Part shown: positions 8,507 through 17,923 of the stretch, piece by piece
Layout of the letters: every line of letters starts with the position of its first letter
How positions within the stretch are numbered: position 1 is the first letter of the stretch
Assembly (NCBI GenBank): GCA_003094535.1
Contig: NATV01000109.1
Location: 1-64,000 of the forward strand
Direction: 5' to 3'
DNA: 64,000 nucleotides
Origin: a gamma proteobacterium symbiont of Ctena orbiculata
GTDB lineage: Bacteria > Pseudomonadota > Gammaproteobacteria > Chromatiales > Chromatiaceae
Notes under the pieces: model-generated
What the model was told of the DNA's origin: nothing
Databases searched by the model: none
Seen by the model: only the letters and a program-made list of their open reading frames with translations
Position numbers and translations under genes: made by a program

Positions 8507-8555
8507 TCTTGCTAAGTATACTACCCACCTCATCAGTGGAAGAACCTCTAAAAAT

Positions 8556-9254
8556 CTATTTCAAGGATTGGAAAAGCTCCCTGCTTTTCAGGGGTCTGTC
8601 GCCTAAATAGTAGCCGATTACCCTGCGCATCAGTCGCTTTGCCTCCAACTCGCTCCGCTCATCCAGTCTCTCGCATCGATGCAGGCTGAGCAGTGTTCGT
8701 CCATGAATTCTCTCTCCGGATCCACCGCCAGGCACTCTCACAGGACCTTGTTCAAGGCGGTATTCATAAACCCGATCCGCCTCTATCCTTTCATTCGTAT
8801 CCGCTGTGCGATCCAGTAACAATCCATAGCCCAATTCCCTCATCAGCGAGATCTCGAATTCCCTCAGGCACTGGCCTGCGGATTCACCGCTGGCAAGTCT
8901 GATCAAGGTATGTTGATAGTGTACGTAGAGTGCTGGATAGGGATCCCCACGTTGCAGCAGACGCATCAACAGCTCATTCAGGTAGATACCGCAATAGATC
9001 GTCTCTCCTTGAAGGCGGTAGGGACGGCCATCCGGCTCCACCCCGGTGAGACTCTTAACCTCACCCCTGCCGCCGAGGCTGAGCGCCAGTGGGGAGAAAG
9101 GCTGTAACAGCAGGGCGCGCGAAGAGCGACCGGATTTGGCACCTCGCGCTATCGCCGGCAGCCTGCCCTGGTTGGCCAGAAAAAGCTCCAACAACAGGCT
9201 GCTGTTGCGGTAGTCACGCCGATGTATGACAAATGCCGGTATCAGTTCCTGCAT
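8556..9254 (-). CDS. recO: DNA repair protein RecO
   Basis: RecF-pathway recombination mediator that binds ssDNA and helps RecR load RecA on SSB-coated gaps. The N-terminal OB-fold shows the family blocks PAFVIHRRDYRNSSLLLELF and GRLPAIARGAKSGRS, followed by the mostly helical C-terminal half with YCGIYLNELLMRLL and the FEISLMRELGYGLLLD element. ATG 9254 gives 232 residues and lies 7 bases after the era stop; the frame back to 9305 would overlap era without family support. No zinc-finger Cys cluster is visible, as in E. coli RecO. Confidence 0.94.
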   Translation of the reverse strand: MQELIPAFVIHRRDYRNSSLLLELFLANQGRLPAIARGAKSGRSSRALLLQPFSPLALSLGGRGEVKSLTGVEPDGRPYRLQGETIYCGIYLNELLMRLLQRGDPYPALYVHYQHTLIRLASGESAGQCLREFEISLMRELGYGLLLDRTADTNERIEADRVYEYRLEQGPVRVPGGGSGERIHGRTLLSLHRCERLDERSELEAKRLMRRVIGYYLGDRPLKSRELFQSLK

Positions 9255-9261
9255 CAATTCT

Positions 9262-10161
9262 CTACTGAGTCTCTCCGTATCCCAAACGGACCAAAGCAGC
9301 CTCATCGCTGGACCAGCTCTTTTTCACCTTCACCCACAGCTCCAAGTGCACCTTGCATTCAAAAAACTGCTGCATCGCCTTGCGCGCCTGGGTCGCCACC
9401 TCCTTCAGCGCCAGCCCATCTTTACCGATCAGGATTCCCTTTTGTCCAGTCTTTTCAACCCAGATGACGGCATTGATTCGATAGAGCCCCGACAGTTCTT
9501 CAAAACGTTCTATTTCGATTGATACCGCATAGGGCAGTTCCTTCGCGTATCGCCTGGTGATCTGCTCGCGGATCAGCTCCGCGGCAAAAAACTTTTCAGG
9601 TCTATCCGTGAGTTGATCCTCCGGATAGAAGTTTTCGCCTACAGGCAGCGCGCTTAGCACCAGTTCCTCAAGGATCTCCAGATTTTTACCGCTTTTAGCG
9701 GAGAGCGGGACGATCTCGACAAAGGAGTGGCGCTTTGCCATTTCTGACAGGTAGGGCAGCAGCTTTTCTTTCTGTATGACTCGATCCACCTTGTTGACCA
9801 CAAGTATGACCGGGGTTTCGATCTGTTTGATCAGCTGCAAAACCTTTTCATCCTCGCGGGTCCAGCCCAATGCCTCAACCACAAAGATCAGCAGATCGAC
9901 ATCCGCCAGGGCACTCTTGGCGGTACGATTGAGATAGCGGTTCATGGCATTGTCGCTGCGCTCATGGATCCCCGGCGTATCCACATAGATCACCTGTCCC
10001 GAACTGAGAGTATTGATGCCGAGAATGGTATGACGCGTTGTCTGTGCCTTGTGCGAAGTAATCGCAAGCCTTACACCCAGGAGTCGGTTTAGCAGCGTCG
10101 ACTTGCCTACGTTGGGGCGGCCGACGATCGCAGCATAGCCGCAGTGGTTATTGTCGCTCAT
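9262..10161 (-). CDS. era: GTPase Era
   Basis: Essential Ras-like GTPase with a C-terminal KH domain that binds 16S rRNA and assists 30S maturation. The 299 residues show G1 GRPNVGKSTL, the switch region with SHKAQTTRHTILG, G3 DTPGIH, G4 NKVD and SAK, then the KH-domain core (ILIGKDGLALKEVATQARKA) near the C terminus. It overlaps the end of rnc by 14 bases, the standard rnc-era coupling, and recO follows at once. Nothing unusual is seen. Confidence 0.98.
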   Translation of the reverse strand: MSDNNHCGYAAIVGRPNVGKSTLLNRLLGVRLAITSHKAQTTRHTILGINTLSSGQVIYVDTPGIHERSDNAMNRYLNRTAKSALADVDLLIFVVEALGWTREDEKVLQLIKQIETPVILVVNKVDRVIQKEKLLPYLSEMAKRHSFVEIVPLSAKSGKNLEILEELVLSALPVGENFYPEDQLTDRPEKFFAAELIREQITRRYAKELPYAVSIEIERFEELSGLYRINAVIWVEKTGQKGILIGKDGLALKEVATQARKAMQQFFECKVHLELWVKVKKSWSSDEAALVRLGYGETQ

Positions 10162-10831
10162 TGTTCAGCAGCGCCAGCATTCTCGATGCGGCATCCTGTT
10201 CAGCCTTTCTCCTGCTCGCACCCTGTCCGGTTGTGGATTTGTCCAAAGCGGAAACTATGCAGGTCACGGTAAAGAGCTGATTGTGCGGATCGCCATTGAT
10301 GCTCACTATCTCATAACCGGGTAGATCTATCTTGTTCGCCTGCAAATGCTCCTGCAACTCGGTCTTGGGATCCTTGCGGTGGCGATCCAGGCTCATCGTC
10401 GTCAATCGTGGCAGGAATATAGCCTGTATGACGTCGCGACAGACTCCATAGCCACCATCGAGGTAGATCGAAGCGAAGATCGCCTCAATGCCGTCGGCCA
10501 GGATAGAGTCCCTGCTTTGACCGCCGCTGCGCAACTCACCCTGACCCAAGCGGAGATAGTCGCCCACGTTGAATTCGCGCGCGACTTCGGCCAGCGTATC
10601 GCGCTTAACCAGACTGGAACGCAAACGACTGAGTTGCCCCTCGCTTGCCTTGGGGAAGTGTTTGAACAGCTCATCAGCGATGACAAATCCCAAAATGGCG
10701 TCACCGAGGTATTCCAGACGTTCATTGTTTTTTCCACCGGCACTGCGGTGAGTCAGTGCCTGTTCAATCAGCTGCGGATCCGCAAAGCTGTAACCCAGTT
10801 CACGACACAGCTTATTGATATCGGCTTTCAA
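10148..10831 (-). CDS. rnc: ribonuclease III
   Basis: Double-strand-specific endoribonuclease that processes rRNA precursors and structured mRNAs. The 227-residue protein has the catalytic signature ERLEYLGDAILG at 37-48, the second acidic site ADGIEAIFASIYLDGG, and a C-terminal dsRNA-binding domain (DPKTELQEHLQ... GQGASRRKAEQDAA). The start is a TTG at 10831 whose codon overlaps the stop of the DUF4845 gene (TTGA); no in-frame ATG is near, so TTG is accepted. Part of lepA-lepB-DUF4845-rnc-era-recO. Confidence 0.97.
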   Translation of the reverse strand: MKADINKLCRELGYSFADPQLIEQALTHRSAGGKNNERLEYLGDAILGFVIADELFKHFPKASEGQLSRLRSSLVKRDTLAEVAREFNVGDYLRLGQGELRSGGQSRDSILADGIEAIFASIYLDGGYGVCRDVIQAIFLPRLTTMSLDRHRKDPKTELQEHLQANKIDLPGYEIVSINGDPHNQLFTVTCIVSALDKSTTGQGASRRKAEQDAASRMLALLNNERQ

Positions 10832-11202
10832 TTGGCGGTTAACTCGATGCTTTCATCAAAAGTCATAACCAAAGAAATATTATAAACAATGGGTCTGGTT
10901 TCCACATAGGCGACATTGATCGTCGTCACCTTACCGCTGCGTTGAATCTTGATATGGTCCCGGTTTACATGGCGGATGTTGTTTACATACAGCCTCTTGG
11001 TGATCATCTCACGAATCTCTTTTTTCGATTTTCGCGCGGTCAGCGGATCTTCCTTTACCGTATTCAGCATTGACACAACCGCATAATGATCGATATAGAC
11101 AGGTGTGATCTTGATGCCGACATAAACCAGAAAACCCACCATGATGAAGATTATTAACCAACTGATAGTTGTGAGGCCTTTTTGTTTCTTCAGTGATTGC
11201 AT
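10828..11202 (-). CDS. DUF4845 membrane-anchored protein
   Basis: The 124-residue protein begins with a basic stretch and a single membrane helix (about residues 11-32, TTISWLIIFIMVGFLVYVGI), then ITPVYIDHYAVVSML and an alternating strand region. This is the DUF4845 family typically found between lepB and rnc in gammaproteobacteria. The type-IV-pilin-like start (KGLTTISW) suggests a periplasmic domain held by the N-terminal helix. Function is unknown. Overlap with rnc by four bases shows tight coupling. Confidence 0.9.
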   Translation of the reverse strand: MQSLKKQKGLTTISWLIIFIMVGFLVYVGIKITPVYIDHYAVVSMLNTVKEDPLTARKSKKEIREMITKRLYVNNIRHVNRDHIKIQRSGKVTTINVAYVETRPIVYNISLVMTFDESIELTAN

Positions 11203-11285
11203 ACGACAAACCTCGATTATAAATTAATCTTATGAACAGATAGCCGATAAACAGTGATTCAGCAAGCTGCCATGCACCAAAATGT

Positions 11286-12131
11286 CTATTCGATTCCCTT
11301 TCCAAGACGCTCCCATGCTATCGGCGGGAAAGCGTCAATTTCAGAATCCCAATTCATCCAAATACCGAAGGCCTTGCCAACAAGGTTCTCGTCGGGAACC
11401 AGGCCCCAACAGCGGCTGTCGTTGCTGTTGTCCCGATTATCCCCCATCACAAAATAGTGCCCTTGCGGAATCGTGATCGGACCCTGGCTCAATACCCGGC
11501 AGCCAGTGGGCAGGTCCGGCGCGAGGGGATTAATCAGCACTGAATGTTCAATGCCATCCAGGTTTTCAGCGGCCATGATGGCGCCGGTCATGCGCACACC
11601 GCTGCCAACCCCGGTGTAGCGGCCGAGGGGTGTTTGCGGCATAGCCTCGCCATTTACATAAAGGGTCTTATTGCGGTAGTAGACCGTATCGCCAGGCACC
11701 GCGACCACGCGCTTGATGTAATCCACCCAAGGTTGCTTCGGATAACGGAAAACCACGGGATCGCCGCGTTGCGGATCACCCAGCTCAATGACTTTCTTAT
11801 TGAGCACGGGCAGCCGTATGCCATAGCTGAATTTGTTCACCAGAATGAAATCCCCAACCAGCAGCGTCGGCATCATGGAACCCGAAGGTATGCGAAAGGG
11901 CTCCACCAGAAAGGAGCGAAGTATCAACACGGCGAATATCACCGGAAAAAACGACCGTGAATATTCAACGATCAGCGGTTCCTTTGCTGCCGTAGACACC
12001 TCTTCCGCGTCGACACCTTGTTCAGTTGCCACCTGACGCCGCTTCGGCGCCAGGAAGATGCTGTCCAACAGCCAAATGCCGCCTGTCAGGGCGCTGGCGA
12101 CTACAAGAAAAGTAGGAAAATCAAAATTCAT
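11286..12131 (-). CDS. lepB: signal peptidase I
   Basis: Membrane serine protease that removes signal peptides from exported proteins. The 281 residues have two N-terminal membrane segments (about 5-26 and 60-78), the catalytic serine in FRIPSGSMMPTLLVG, the catalytic lysine in DYIKRVVAVPGD, and the late family box GHYFVMGDNRDNSNDSRCWG. The long insert between catalytic boxes is of normal proteobacterial size. It follows lepA by 26 bases on the same strand. Confidence 0.97.
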   Translation of the reverse strand: MNFDFPTFLVVASALTGGIWLLDSIFLAPKRRQVATEQGVDAEEVSTAAKEPLIVEYSRSFFPVIFAVLILRSFLVEPFRIPSGSMMPTLLVGDFILVNKFSYGIRLPVLNKKVIELGDPQRGDPVVFRYPKQPWVDYIKRVVAVPGDTVYYRNKTLYVNGEAMPQTPLGRYTGVGSGVRMTGAIMAAENLDGIEHSVLINPLAPDLPTGCRVLSQGPITIPQGHYFVMGDNRDNSNDSRCWGLVPDENLVGKAFGIWMNWDSEIDAFPPIAWERLGKGIE

Positions 12132-12157
12132 CTGTTTCTTCTTCCTCTCCCGGAGAA

Positions 12158-13963
12158 CTAATTATCCTTACCCACTTGCAGCACGGCAAGAAATGCATCC
12201 TGTGGGATTTCGACTTTACCAACCTGCTTCATGCGCTTTTTACCTGCTTTCTGCTTTTCCAGTAGCTTGCGCTTACGGGTAATATCGCCGCCATAGCATT
12301 TGGCCGTGACATTCTTTCTCAATGCCTTTACCGTTGTGCGCGCGATGATCTTATTGCCGATAGCCGCCTGGATGGCTACTTCAAACATCTGTCGTGGGAT
12401 GATCTCCTTCATCTTGGAGGTCAACTCGCGTCCCCGGCTTTGCGCCTGATCCTTATGTACGATCAATGAAAGGGCGTCCACCCTCTCTCCGTTGATCAGG
12501 ACATCAAGCTTTACCAGCGGGGCTGCCTGGAAATGGGTGAACTCATACTCAAACGAAGCGTAACCCCGGCTTACCGACTTCAACCGATCAAAGAAATCGA
12601 GCACAACTTCATTCATCGGCAATTCAAAGCTCAACTGAACCTGGCCGGCAAGGTACTGCATATTTTTCTGTACGCCACGTTTTTCTATGCAAAGCGTGAT
12701 CACATTACCCAGATAGTCCTGGGGAACCAGTATGGTGGCAACGATTACCGGTTCGCGTACCTCGGCTATCTGGCTGGGATCGGGTAGCGCGGCGGGATTC
12801 TCGATATGAATCAGCTCACCGTTGTTCAGCAATACCTGGTAGACCACCGAGGGCGCGGTGGTGATCAAATCGAGATCGTACTCGCGCTCCAGGCGTTCCT
12901 GGACGATCTCCATGTGCAGCATACCGAGGAATCCGCAGCGGAAGCCAAATCCCAACGCCTGCGAGGTTTCCGGCTCGTAGTGCAGCGCAGCATCATTGAG
13001 ACGCAGTTTCTGCAGCGCATCCCTCAGATCCTCGTAATCATCGGAACTCACGGGATAGAGTCCGGAGAACACCCTAGGGCGCATCTCCTCAAAACCGGGC
13101 AGAGGTTCTTCCGCCTGACGATTCTCGAGGGTGATGGTGTCGCCAACGGGGGCGCCGTCGATCTCCTTGATGCCCGCGATGAGGTAACCGACCTCCCCGG
13201 TCGTCAGCTGCGGCTTGTCCAGCTGTTTCGGTGTGAACACCCCGACCTTCTCGACCTGATAGACGCGCCCCGTGGACATGATGCGCATCTTGTCCTTTGG
13301 TTTGATGGAACCATTCACCACCCGAATCAGGGAGATTACACCGACATAGGAGTCAAACCATGAGTCGATAATCAGTGCTTGCAGCGGCGCCTCGGGATCC
13401 CCTGAAGGCGGCGGTATGGTCACGACCAACTGCTCCAGCAACTCCTCGATGCCGATCCCGGTCTTGGCACTGACACGGATGGCATTTTCCGCATCCAGCC
13501 CGATGATCTCCTCGATCTCCTGAATCACCCGCTCCGGTTCCGCCGACGGTAGATCGATCTTGTTCAGTACCGGCAGCACTTCCAGCCCCTGCTCGATAGC
13601 GGTATAGCAGTTGGCGACGCTCTGCGCTTCCACCCCCTGGGCTGCATCCACAACCAGCAACGCACCTTCGCAGGCCGAGAGTGAGCGCGAGACTTCATAA
13701 GAGAAATCGACATGGCCGGGGGTATCGATAAAATTGAGCTGATAGACCTCACCATCCTGGGCACGGTAATCGAGGGTGACGCTCTGCGCCTTGATGGTGA
13801 TTCCACGCTCGCGTTCCAGCTCCATGGAATCACATACCTGGTCCGCCATTTCGCGATCGGTCAGCCCCCCACACTTCTGGATGAATCGATCCGCAATCGT
13901 CGATTTACCATGATCGATATGGGCGATGATCGAGAAATTACGGATATGTTGCAAATCAGCCAT
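12158..13963 (-). CDS. lepA: elongation factor 4 (LepA)
   Basis: Ribosomal GTPase implicated in back-translocation and 30S biogenesis. The 601 residues match the full family length: G1 [14 protein letters not shown], switch [12 protein letters not shown]3 DTPGHVDF, G4 [10 protein letters not shown], then EF-G-like domains II, III and V and the LepA-specific C-terminal domain ending in [25 protein letters not shown]. First gene of the lepA-lepB-DUF4845-rnc-era-recO run; a terminator separates it from the muc operon upstream. Confidence 0.98.
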   Translation of the reverse strand: MADLQHIRNFSIIAHIDHGKSTIADRFIQKCGGLTDREMADQVCDSMELERERGITIKAQSVTLDYRAQDGEVYQLNFIDTPGHVDFSYEVSRSLSACEGALLVVDAAQGVEAQSVANCYTAIEQGLEVLPVLNKIDLPSAEPERVIQEIEEIIGLDAENAIRVSAKTGIGIEELLEQLVVTIPPPSGDPEAPLQALIIDSWFDSYVGVISLIRVVNGSIKPKDKMRIMSTGRVYQVEKVGVFTPKQLDKPQLTTGEVGYLIAGIKEIDGAPVGDTITLENRQAEEPLPGFEEMRPRVFSGLYPVSSDDYEDLRDALQKLRLNDAALHYEPETSQALGFGFRCGFLGMLHMEIVQERLEREYDLDLITTAPSVVYQVLLNNGELIHIENPAALPDPSQIAEVREPVIVATILVPQDYLGNVITLCIEKRGVQKNMQYLAGQVQLSFELPMNEVVLDFFDRLKSVSRGYASFEYEFTHFQAAPLVKLDVLINGERVDALSLIVHKDQAQSRGRELTSKMKEIIPRQMFEVAIQAAIGNKIIARTTVKALRKNVTAKCYGGDITRKRKLLEKQKAGKKRMKQVGKVEIPQDAFLAVLQVGKDN

Positions 13964-13992
13964 AGGGTCCTGAAGATGTCACCGAATAAATA

Positions 13993-14017
13993 GAAACGCC
14001 CCGTTTCGGGGCGTTTC
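13993..14017 (-). terminator. Rho-independent terminator of the rpoE-muc-grx operon
   Basis: GAAACGCCCC and GGGGCGTTTC form a perfect 10-base stem (11 with the G-C closing pair) with a tiny loop. On the minus strand it is followed by TATTTATT. It lies 40 bases after the glutaredoxin-like gene and just upstream of lepA, so it should end the stress operon. Confidence 0.75.
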
Positions 14018-14056
14018 AATTGTTGCTTGATGCCGCAAACGGGGAATGATACCAAA

Positions 14057-14299
14057 TCAAGCGCCTTGCAAATAGCTCAGAAGCGATGCCTGATCGAGAA
14101 AATACTCGCTCAGGCACCTCCCCTGGTTGTCTTCCAGCAGCGGTATCCTGGTGTGATAGCTATCCCGAAACTCGGGATAGCGGTCGATATCTATCTCAAT
14201 GAGCTCGAAACGCCACTCCGTCTGCAATCGCTTCAGCTCCTGGAGCATGTCATCACAAAGATGACAGCCTTCCCGGTAGTAGAAACGTAAGGGGCTCAC
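14057..14299 (-). CDS. glutaredoxin-like small thiol protein (DUF836 type)
   Basis: The 80-residue protein has the thioredoxin-fold start MSPLRFYYREGCHLCDDML, with a CHLC redox pair at residues 13-16, a beta strand (FELIEIDID) and the cis-proline segment TRIPLLE. These are features of the short glutaredoxin-like family often called DUF836. It should exchange thiol/disulfide bonds in the cytoplasm; a specific partner is unknown. The GTG start overlaps the mucD stop (GTGA), so it is the last gene of the envelope-stress operon. Confidence 0.85.
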   Translation of the reverse strand: MSPLRFYYREGCHLCDDMLQELKRLQTEWRFELIEIDIDRYPEFRDSYHTRIPLLEDNQGRCLSEYFLDQASLLSYLQGA

Positions 14300-15732
14300 T
14301 CTTCGGGAACGCGCAATGCCAGGAAGATCGGCCCGGTATTGCGGTGGACCAGCAGAGGCACCGTCTTATCAGCGGGTAACTCCTTGACCAACTGATTAAA
14401 ATGTTCCACCCCCTCAACTTCCTGCTGGTTGATCATAACGATGATGTCACCCTGCTGAATGCCGGCTTCCCGGGCCGCCTGGCCTGTGGCCGAGTCAACC
14501 ACCACCCCGCGCTGACTGGACAGGCGCAGCTGTTTTCGCAACTGAGGACTGACCTTGGAAACCATGAGCCCGAGACGGTTTTCCGAAACCTTCGGTGCCT
14601 GATTGCTGGCCAATTCCAGCTCTTCATCCGCCGGCAGTTCACCAATATTGACCTCGATCTCCTTGGTCTTGCCATTGCGCAGGATCTTCACCGTCGCGGG
14701 CTTATCCACGTTGCTGCTGCCAACCAGCGGCGGCAATTCTGAAGAGGTGGCGATTCGGGTGCCGTTAAACTCCAAGATGACATCGCCCACCTGCAAGCCG
14801 GCAGCCTCCGAAGGGCTGTCAGGCAACACCCGTGCGATCAGAGCGCCGCGGGGATGTCTCATGCCGAAGCTATCGGCGAGATCGTTGGTCACATCCTGAA
14901 TCAACACCCCAAGCCAGCCGCGGGTGACGCGCCCCCGGGTCTTCAGCTGTTCCGCGACATCGATCGCCATTTCGATGGGGATGGCGAAGGAGAGACCCAT
15001 AAATCCGCCCGATCGGCTGTAGATTTGAGAGTTGATACCCACAACCTTGCCGTCGAGATTAAACAGCGGTCCTCCGGAGTTCCCCGGGTTGATGGCGACA
15101 TCGGTCTGGATAAAAGGCACATAGTTTTCACTCGGCAGGTTGCGGCCCTTGGCGCTCACGATGCCTGCGGTGACCGAGTGGTCGAAACCGAAGGGTGAGC
15201 CGATTGCCAGCACCCATTCGCCTACCCTGAGTTGCTTGGAATTGCCGATCTCCACGACGGGAAGATCCTCGGCATCGATCTTGATCAGGGCTATGTCGCT
15301 ACGCTCATCCTTACCGACAACCTCGGCGACAAACTCTCTGCGATCATTCATGCGCACCAGGATCTGGTCCGCTTCATCGACGACATGGTTGTTGGTGAGA
15401 ATATAGCCGTCCTCGGAAATGATGAATCCGGAGCCGAGGGAGCGCTTTTCGGGCCCCTCATCCGGCATTGGAAAGCCGTGGTTGCCAAAGAACTTCTTCA
15501 TCAATTCCCCAAGCGGACTGCCCTCCGGCAAGTCTTCCAATTCAGGAATATTGAAGCGCTGCAGGTTGCGCCCCAGGGACTTCTGCTTGGTGCTGATGTT
15601 GACTACAGAGGGTGCATTCTCTTCGGCCAGATCGGCGAAGTTCGGCAGATCCCGAGCCTGTATCGAAGCGGGGAAGAGGAGTCCCAGCATTACCAGGGAT
15701 AGGAAGTGTACAAGGATTTTATTGGCTCTCAT
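14296..15732 (-). CDS. mucD: periplasmic serine protease MucD (Do/DegP family)
   Basis: Periplasmic protease/chaperone that clears misfolded envelope proteins and restrains the sigma-E response. The 478 residues contain a signal peptide ending near ASIQARD, a trypsin-like domain with catalytic His in TNNHVVD, Asp in SDIALIKID and Ser in NPGNSGGPLFN, and two PDZ domains (around 270-360 and 380-478). Gene order rpoE-mucA-mucB-mucC-mucD supports the MucD name over DegQ. It lies 81 bases after mucC; an 80-residue glutaredoxin-like gene overlaps its end. Confidence 0.95.
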   Translation of the reverse strand: MRANKILVHFLSLVMLGLLFPASIQARDLPNFADLAEENAPSVVNISTKQKSLGRNLQRFNIPELEDLPEGSPLGELMKKFFGNHGFPMPDEGPEKRSLGSGFIISEDGYILTNNHVVDEADQILVRMNDRREFVAEVVGKDERSDIALIKIDAEDLPVVEIGNSKQLRVGEWVLAIGSPFGFDHSVTAGIVSAKGRNLPSENYVPFIQTDVAINPGNSGGPLFNLDGKVVGINSQIYSRSGGFMGLSFAIPIEMAIDVAEQLKTRGRVTRGWLGVLIQDVTNDLADSFGMRHPRGALIARVLPDSPSEAAGLQVGDVILEFNGTRIATSSELPPLVGSSNVDKPATVKILRNGKTKEIEVNIGELPADEELELASNQAPKVSENRLGLMVSKVSPQLRKQLRLSSQRGVVVDSATGQAAREAGIQQGDIIVMINQQEVEGVEHFNQLVKELPADKTVPLLVHRNTGPIFLALRVPEE

Positions 15733-15813
15733 GAAACAGCTCCTGGAGGAAACTCAAAGAAAATGCACCGAACTTGTGTTAGTGACAAACTTCAGTTAGC
15801 TGCAGGCTGATGA

Positions 15814-16299
15814 TTAGCCGACGTACTCCCTGGAAAACTCCACGGTGTTGGTATTGGCTAAACGTAAAATGACTGCTTGATAATCTGGTTTATCCCGTTG
15901 CTGCCCGGCAATATGCCTTAGCAGTAAAAATCCGGCCATCAGGCCCAATAGACCACCGGCGACTTGCGGGAGTTCCCCGGCCTGCCAGGCAAAATGACTC
16001 GCCAATACCTGCATCAGCAGGGCCAGCAGAATCATGCTCAGCAGAGGTAGCAGATAGGCCATGAATGAGACTTTCAGCAGCGCACCTTCGGCTAAGCCGA
16101 TAATCACATGTTCGCCCGCTTTGGCATCGATTGGATTCGAGACTCGGAGCCGGGTATGTCGCCGTTTGAACAGGCCGCTCAGAACCGAGGTGGTGCAGCT
16201 GCCGGCACTGCTGCAGGCGCCGCAGGCAGGACTTTGTCGTGTCTCAACAAACGCATAGCCATCATCAACGCTGATGACGGTGGCAGGCTCTTCAATCAT
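15814..16299 (-). CDS. mucC: SoxR-reducing/sigma-E regulatory protein RseC (MucC)
   Basis: Inner-membrane protein of the sigma-E locus. From ATG 16299 it has 161 residues: an N-terminal cytoplasmic part with a cysteine cluster (CGACSSAGSC), and two membrane helices (about 75-98 and 107-124). Family proteins modulate sigma-E signalling and, in E. coli, SoxR reduction. The longer frame to 16362 lies in mucB; the chosen start overlaps the mucB stop by 8 bases. The cysteine cluster suggests redox or metal chemistry. Confidence 0.92.
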   Translation of the reverse strand: MIEEPATVISVDDGYAFVETRQSPACGACSSAGSCTTSVLSGLFKRRHTRLRVSNPIDAKAGEHVIIGLAEGALLKVSFMAYLLPLLSMILLALLMQVLASHFAWQAGELPQVAGGLLGLMAGFLLLRHIAGQQRDKPDYQAVILRLANTNTVEFSREYVG

Positions 16300-17290
16300 T
16301 GGCCCGTTTGAGCTGCATGCCTTGAACCACACCGAGAATTGTAACCGCCGGCACTTCACCAACCGCGGTCACCTGATAGCCGTGAACCTGGCCACCCCAG
16401 GCATTGATGGCACCCAACCGCGATACACCGCTGAACGCCTCTTCTCTGGTTTCCGGCTCAACGAAGACTGAAAGTGAACTCAGTCCATCACTGAATACGT
16501 ACTGATCGATGGGATCGCTGCCTTGTTCTTCGATCAGTTGATGTTGCATGCTGAGCTTGAAGCCACTCGGCAATCCGCTGAAGTCCCATTTGGTCGGATC
16601 CAACAGAGGAATTTTATTCGTCGTATCGGGGTGACTTTTCAGGCGGTAGGTAAACAGCGACTCTCTGTGGTGAAGCTCGCTGATCTCGGCGACGCCTATC
16701 TGCAGATCAGTGAACATGGTCTGTTCCACCACTTCGCCATGCTCATTCAACAGATCGGATTTCAGCGGCAGGCCGCTCTCTGTGTCGAGCGCGAAGCGGT
16801 AGCCGTAGCGCAGACGGTCGTTTGGTACGATCACCACCACCTGGGCCTGACGATTGGCAATCCGGGTTGTGCCCAGGTTTTGAAAACTGTAGTGATTGTC
16901 GAGCTGGCCCAGGTCGTGGGGCAGGATATTGAGGAACTTGGCGCTGGGTGTGCGCTTGTCCACTGAAACCTCATGCGAATCGGGCAGCACGCAGGTCACC
17001 GACTCCTCATCGCGAATCACCTCCCGAGGGGCGCCGTTAAGCGATATCAGACTCTCTCTGACACGATCCCCATTCACCGCATGGGCGATTCTCATGCTCT
17101 CGAGTTGATTGTCGTGGAGATAGATGAAGGTACCCTGATAATTCAGTTTCTGTACCGCTTCCATCATGCGTTCAAGCCATGCTTTTGGTGACAGCTCCTC
17201 GTCGGCAACCGCGGAGTGGGCAATCAATAGACCGAGACAGAGAATCAAACAGGTCTGGCTGAGACGGTAGATAGTCGGCACTGAACTCAT
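16292..17290 (-). CDS. mucB: sigma-E factor regulatory protein RseB (MucB)
   Basis: Periplasmic sensor that binds the anti-sigma factor MucA and protects it from proteolysis until lipid or LPS signals release it. The 332-residue protein has a clear signal peptide (cleavage near AHSAVADEE), the N-terminal lipoprotein-carrier-like domain (LERMMEAVQKLNYQGTFIYLHDNQLESMRI, VIRDEESVTCVLPD) and the C-terminal MucB domain (PSGFKLSMQHQL, VFSDGLSSLSVFVEP, VTAVGEVPAVTI). It lies 26 bases after mucA. Confidence 0.95.
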   Translation of the reverse strand: MSSVPTIYRLSQTCLILCLGLLIAHSAVADEELSPKAWLERMMEAVQKLNYQGTFIYLHDNQLESMRIAHAVNGDRVRESLISLNGAPREVIRDEESVTCVLPDSHEVSVDKRTPSAKFLNILPHDLGQLDNHYSFQNLGTTRIANRQAQVVVIVPNDRLRYGYRFALDTESGLPLKSDLLNEHGEVVEQTMFTDLQIGVAEISELHHRESLFTYRLKSHPDTTNKIPLLDPTKWDFSGLPSGFKLSMQHQLIEEQGSDPIDQYVFSDGLSSLSVFVEPETREEAFSGVSRLGAINAWGGQVHGYQVTAVGEVPAVTILGVVQGMQLKRAND

Positions 17291-17316
17291 TCCGTGTGGG
17301 TCCCTGTTACCGATTA

Positions 17317-17907
17317 TTACTGCTTGTTCTCATCATAGCTGACGAATGTTGCATAGGGCATGATACCCTTTATATTGCTTGAAGGCGAAAGGTCCTGGTG
17401 ATTCAACAGGTAGGCATTCAAGCGTGATTCAACCTTGGGCTTTTTCAACAGTTTCCAGCGCGTGCCGTCTTCCGCCACGTAGATTGTCCTGCTCTCCTGT
17501 GGTTGATTGCGATCCTCGAGCTGATTGCTCGAGATCAGCTGACCGGGTGCTTCGGAACTCCCCGGGTTGATCATCTGCGGCGCCATGACCACCGCCACGG
17601 CAGTCAGCGAAGCCGCAACCGCCACCCCGGTCAATGTTCGTTTCCTGATCGGACTCCTGCGCTTCAGCGCGGCGGGAGCCAACACTACCGGCTCACTCTC
17701 AAGACGCTGACTGATGGAATGCGCCAAGCCGGTGTCATGGACCCGGCCAAGCTCGTTACGCATCGCATCTCCAATCAGATGGTAGTGTGACCAGGCACCC
17801 AAACTTTCTTGGCTACTCTTCAGCTTGTTGATTTCCCTGGAAATTTCATGTTCTGAAATTTCGTCATCTACCAGTGCGGACAATCTCTCGAACTCTTGCT
17901 CAGTCAT
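17317..17907 (-). CDS. mucA: sigma-E anti-sigma factor RseA (MucA)
   Basis: Single-pass inner-membrane anti-sigma factor holding RpoE. The N-terminal cytoplasmic domain starts MTEQEFERLSALVDDEISEHE, the RseA_N signature; a membrane helix near residues 92-110 (GVAVAASLTAVAVVMAP) is followed by a periplasmic tail that should contact MucB. ATG 17907 is preferred over ATG 17913 because AGG lies 9 bases upstream; both give the same family start. Gene lies 16 bases after rpoE. Confidence 0.9.
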   Translation of the reverse strand: MTEQEFERLSALVDDEISEHEISREINKLKSSQESLGAWSHYHLIGDAMRNELGRVHDTGLAHSISQRLESEPVVLAPAALKRRSPIRKRTLTGVAVAASLTAVAVVMAPQMINPGSSEAPGQLISSNQLEDRNQPQESRTIYVAEDGTRWKLLKKPKVESRLNAYLLNHQDLSPSSNIKGIMPYATFVSYDENKQ

Positions 17908-17923
17908 CTTCATATGCCTGACA

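Larger units (their letters stand above)
8244..8555. other. intergenic region carrying CGCAAAGG-type repeats
   Basis: The 312 bases between pdxJ and recO hold no credible gene. A plus-strand frame at 8403-8606 runs into recO antisense and resembles nothing. The region is built around two related repeat copies in opposite orientation (8297-8323 and about 8475-8506), which could pair into a long imperfect hairpin. Confidence 0.6.

Noticed and set aside
8403..8606. 67-residue frame between pdxJ and recO
   Set aside because: Overlaps the recO end, contains a repeat copy and resembles no protein.
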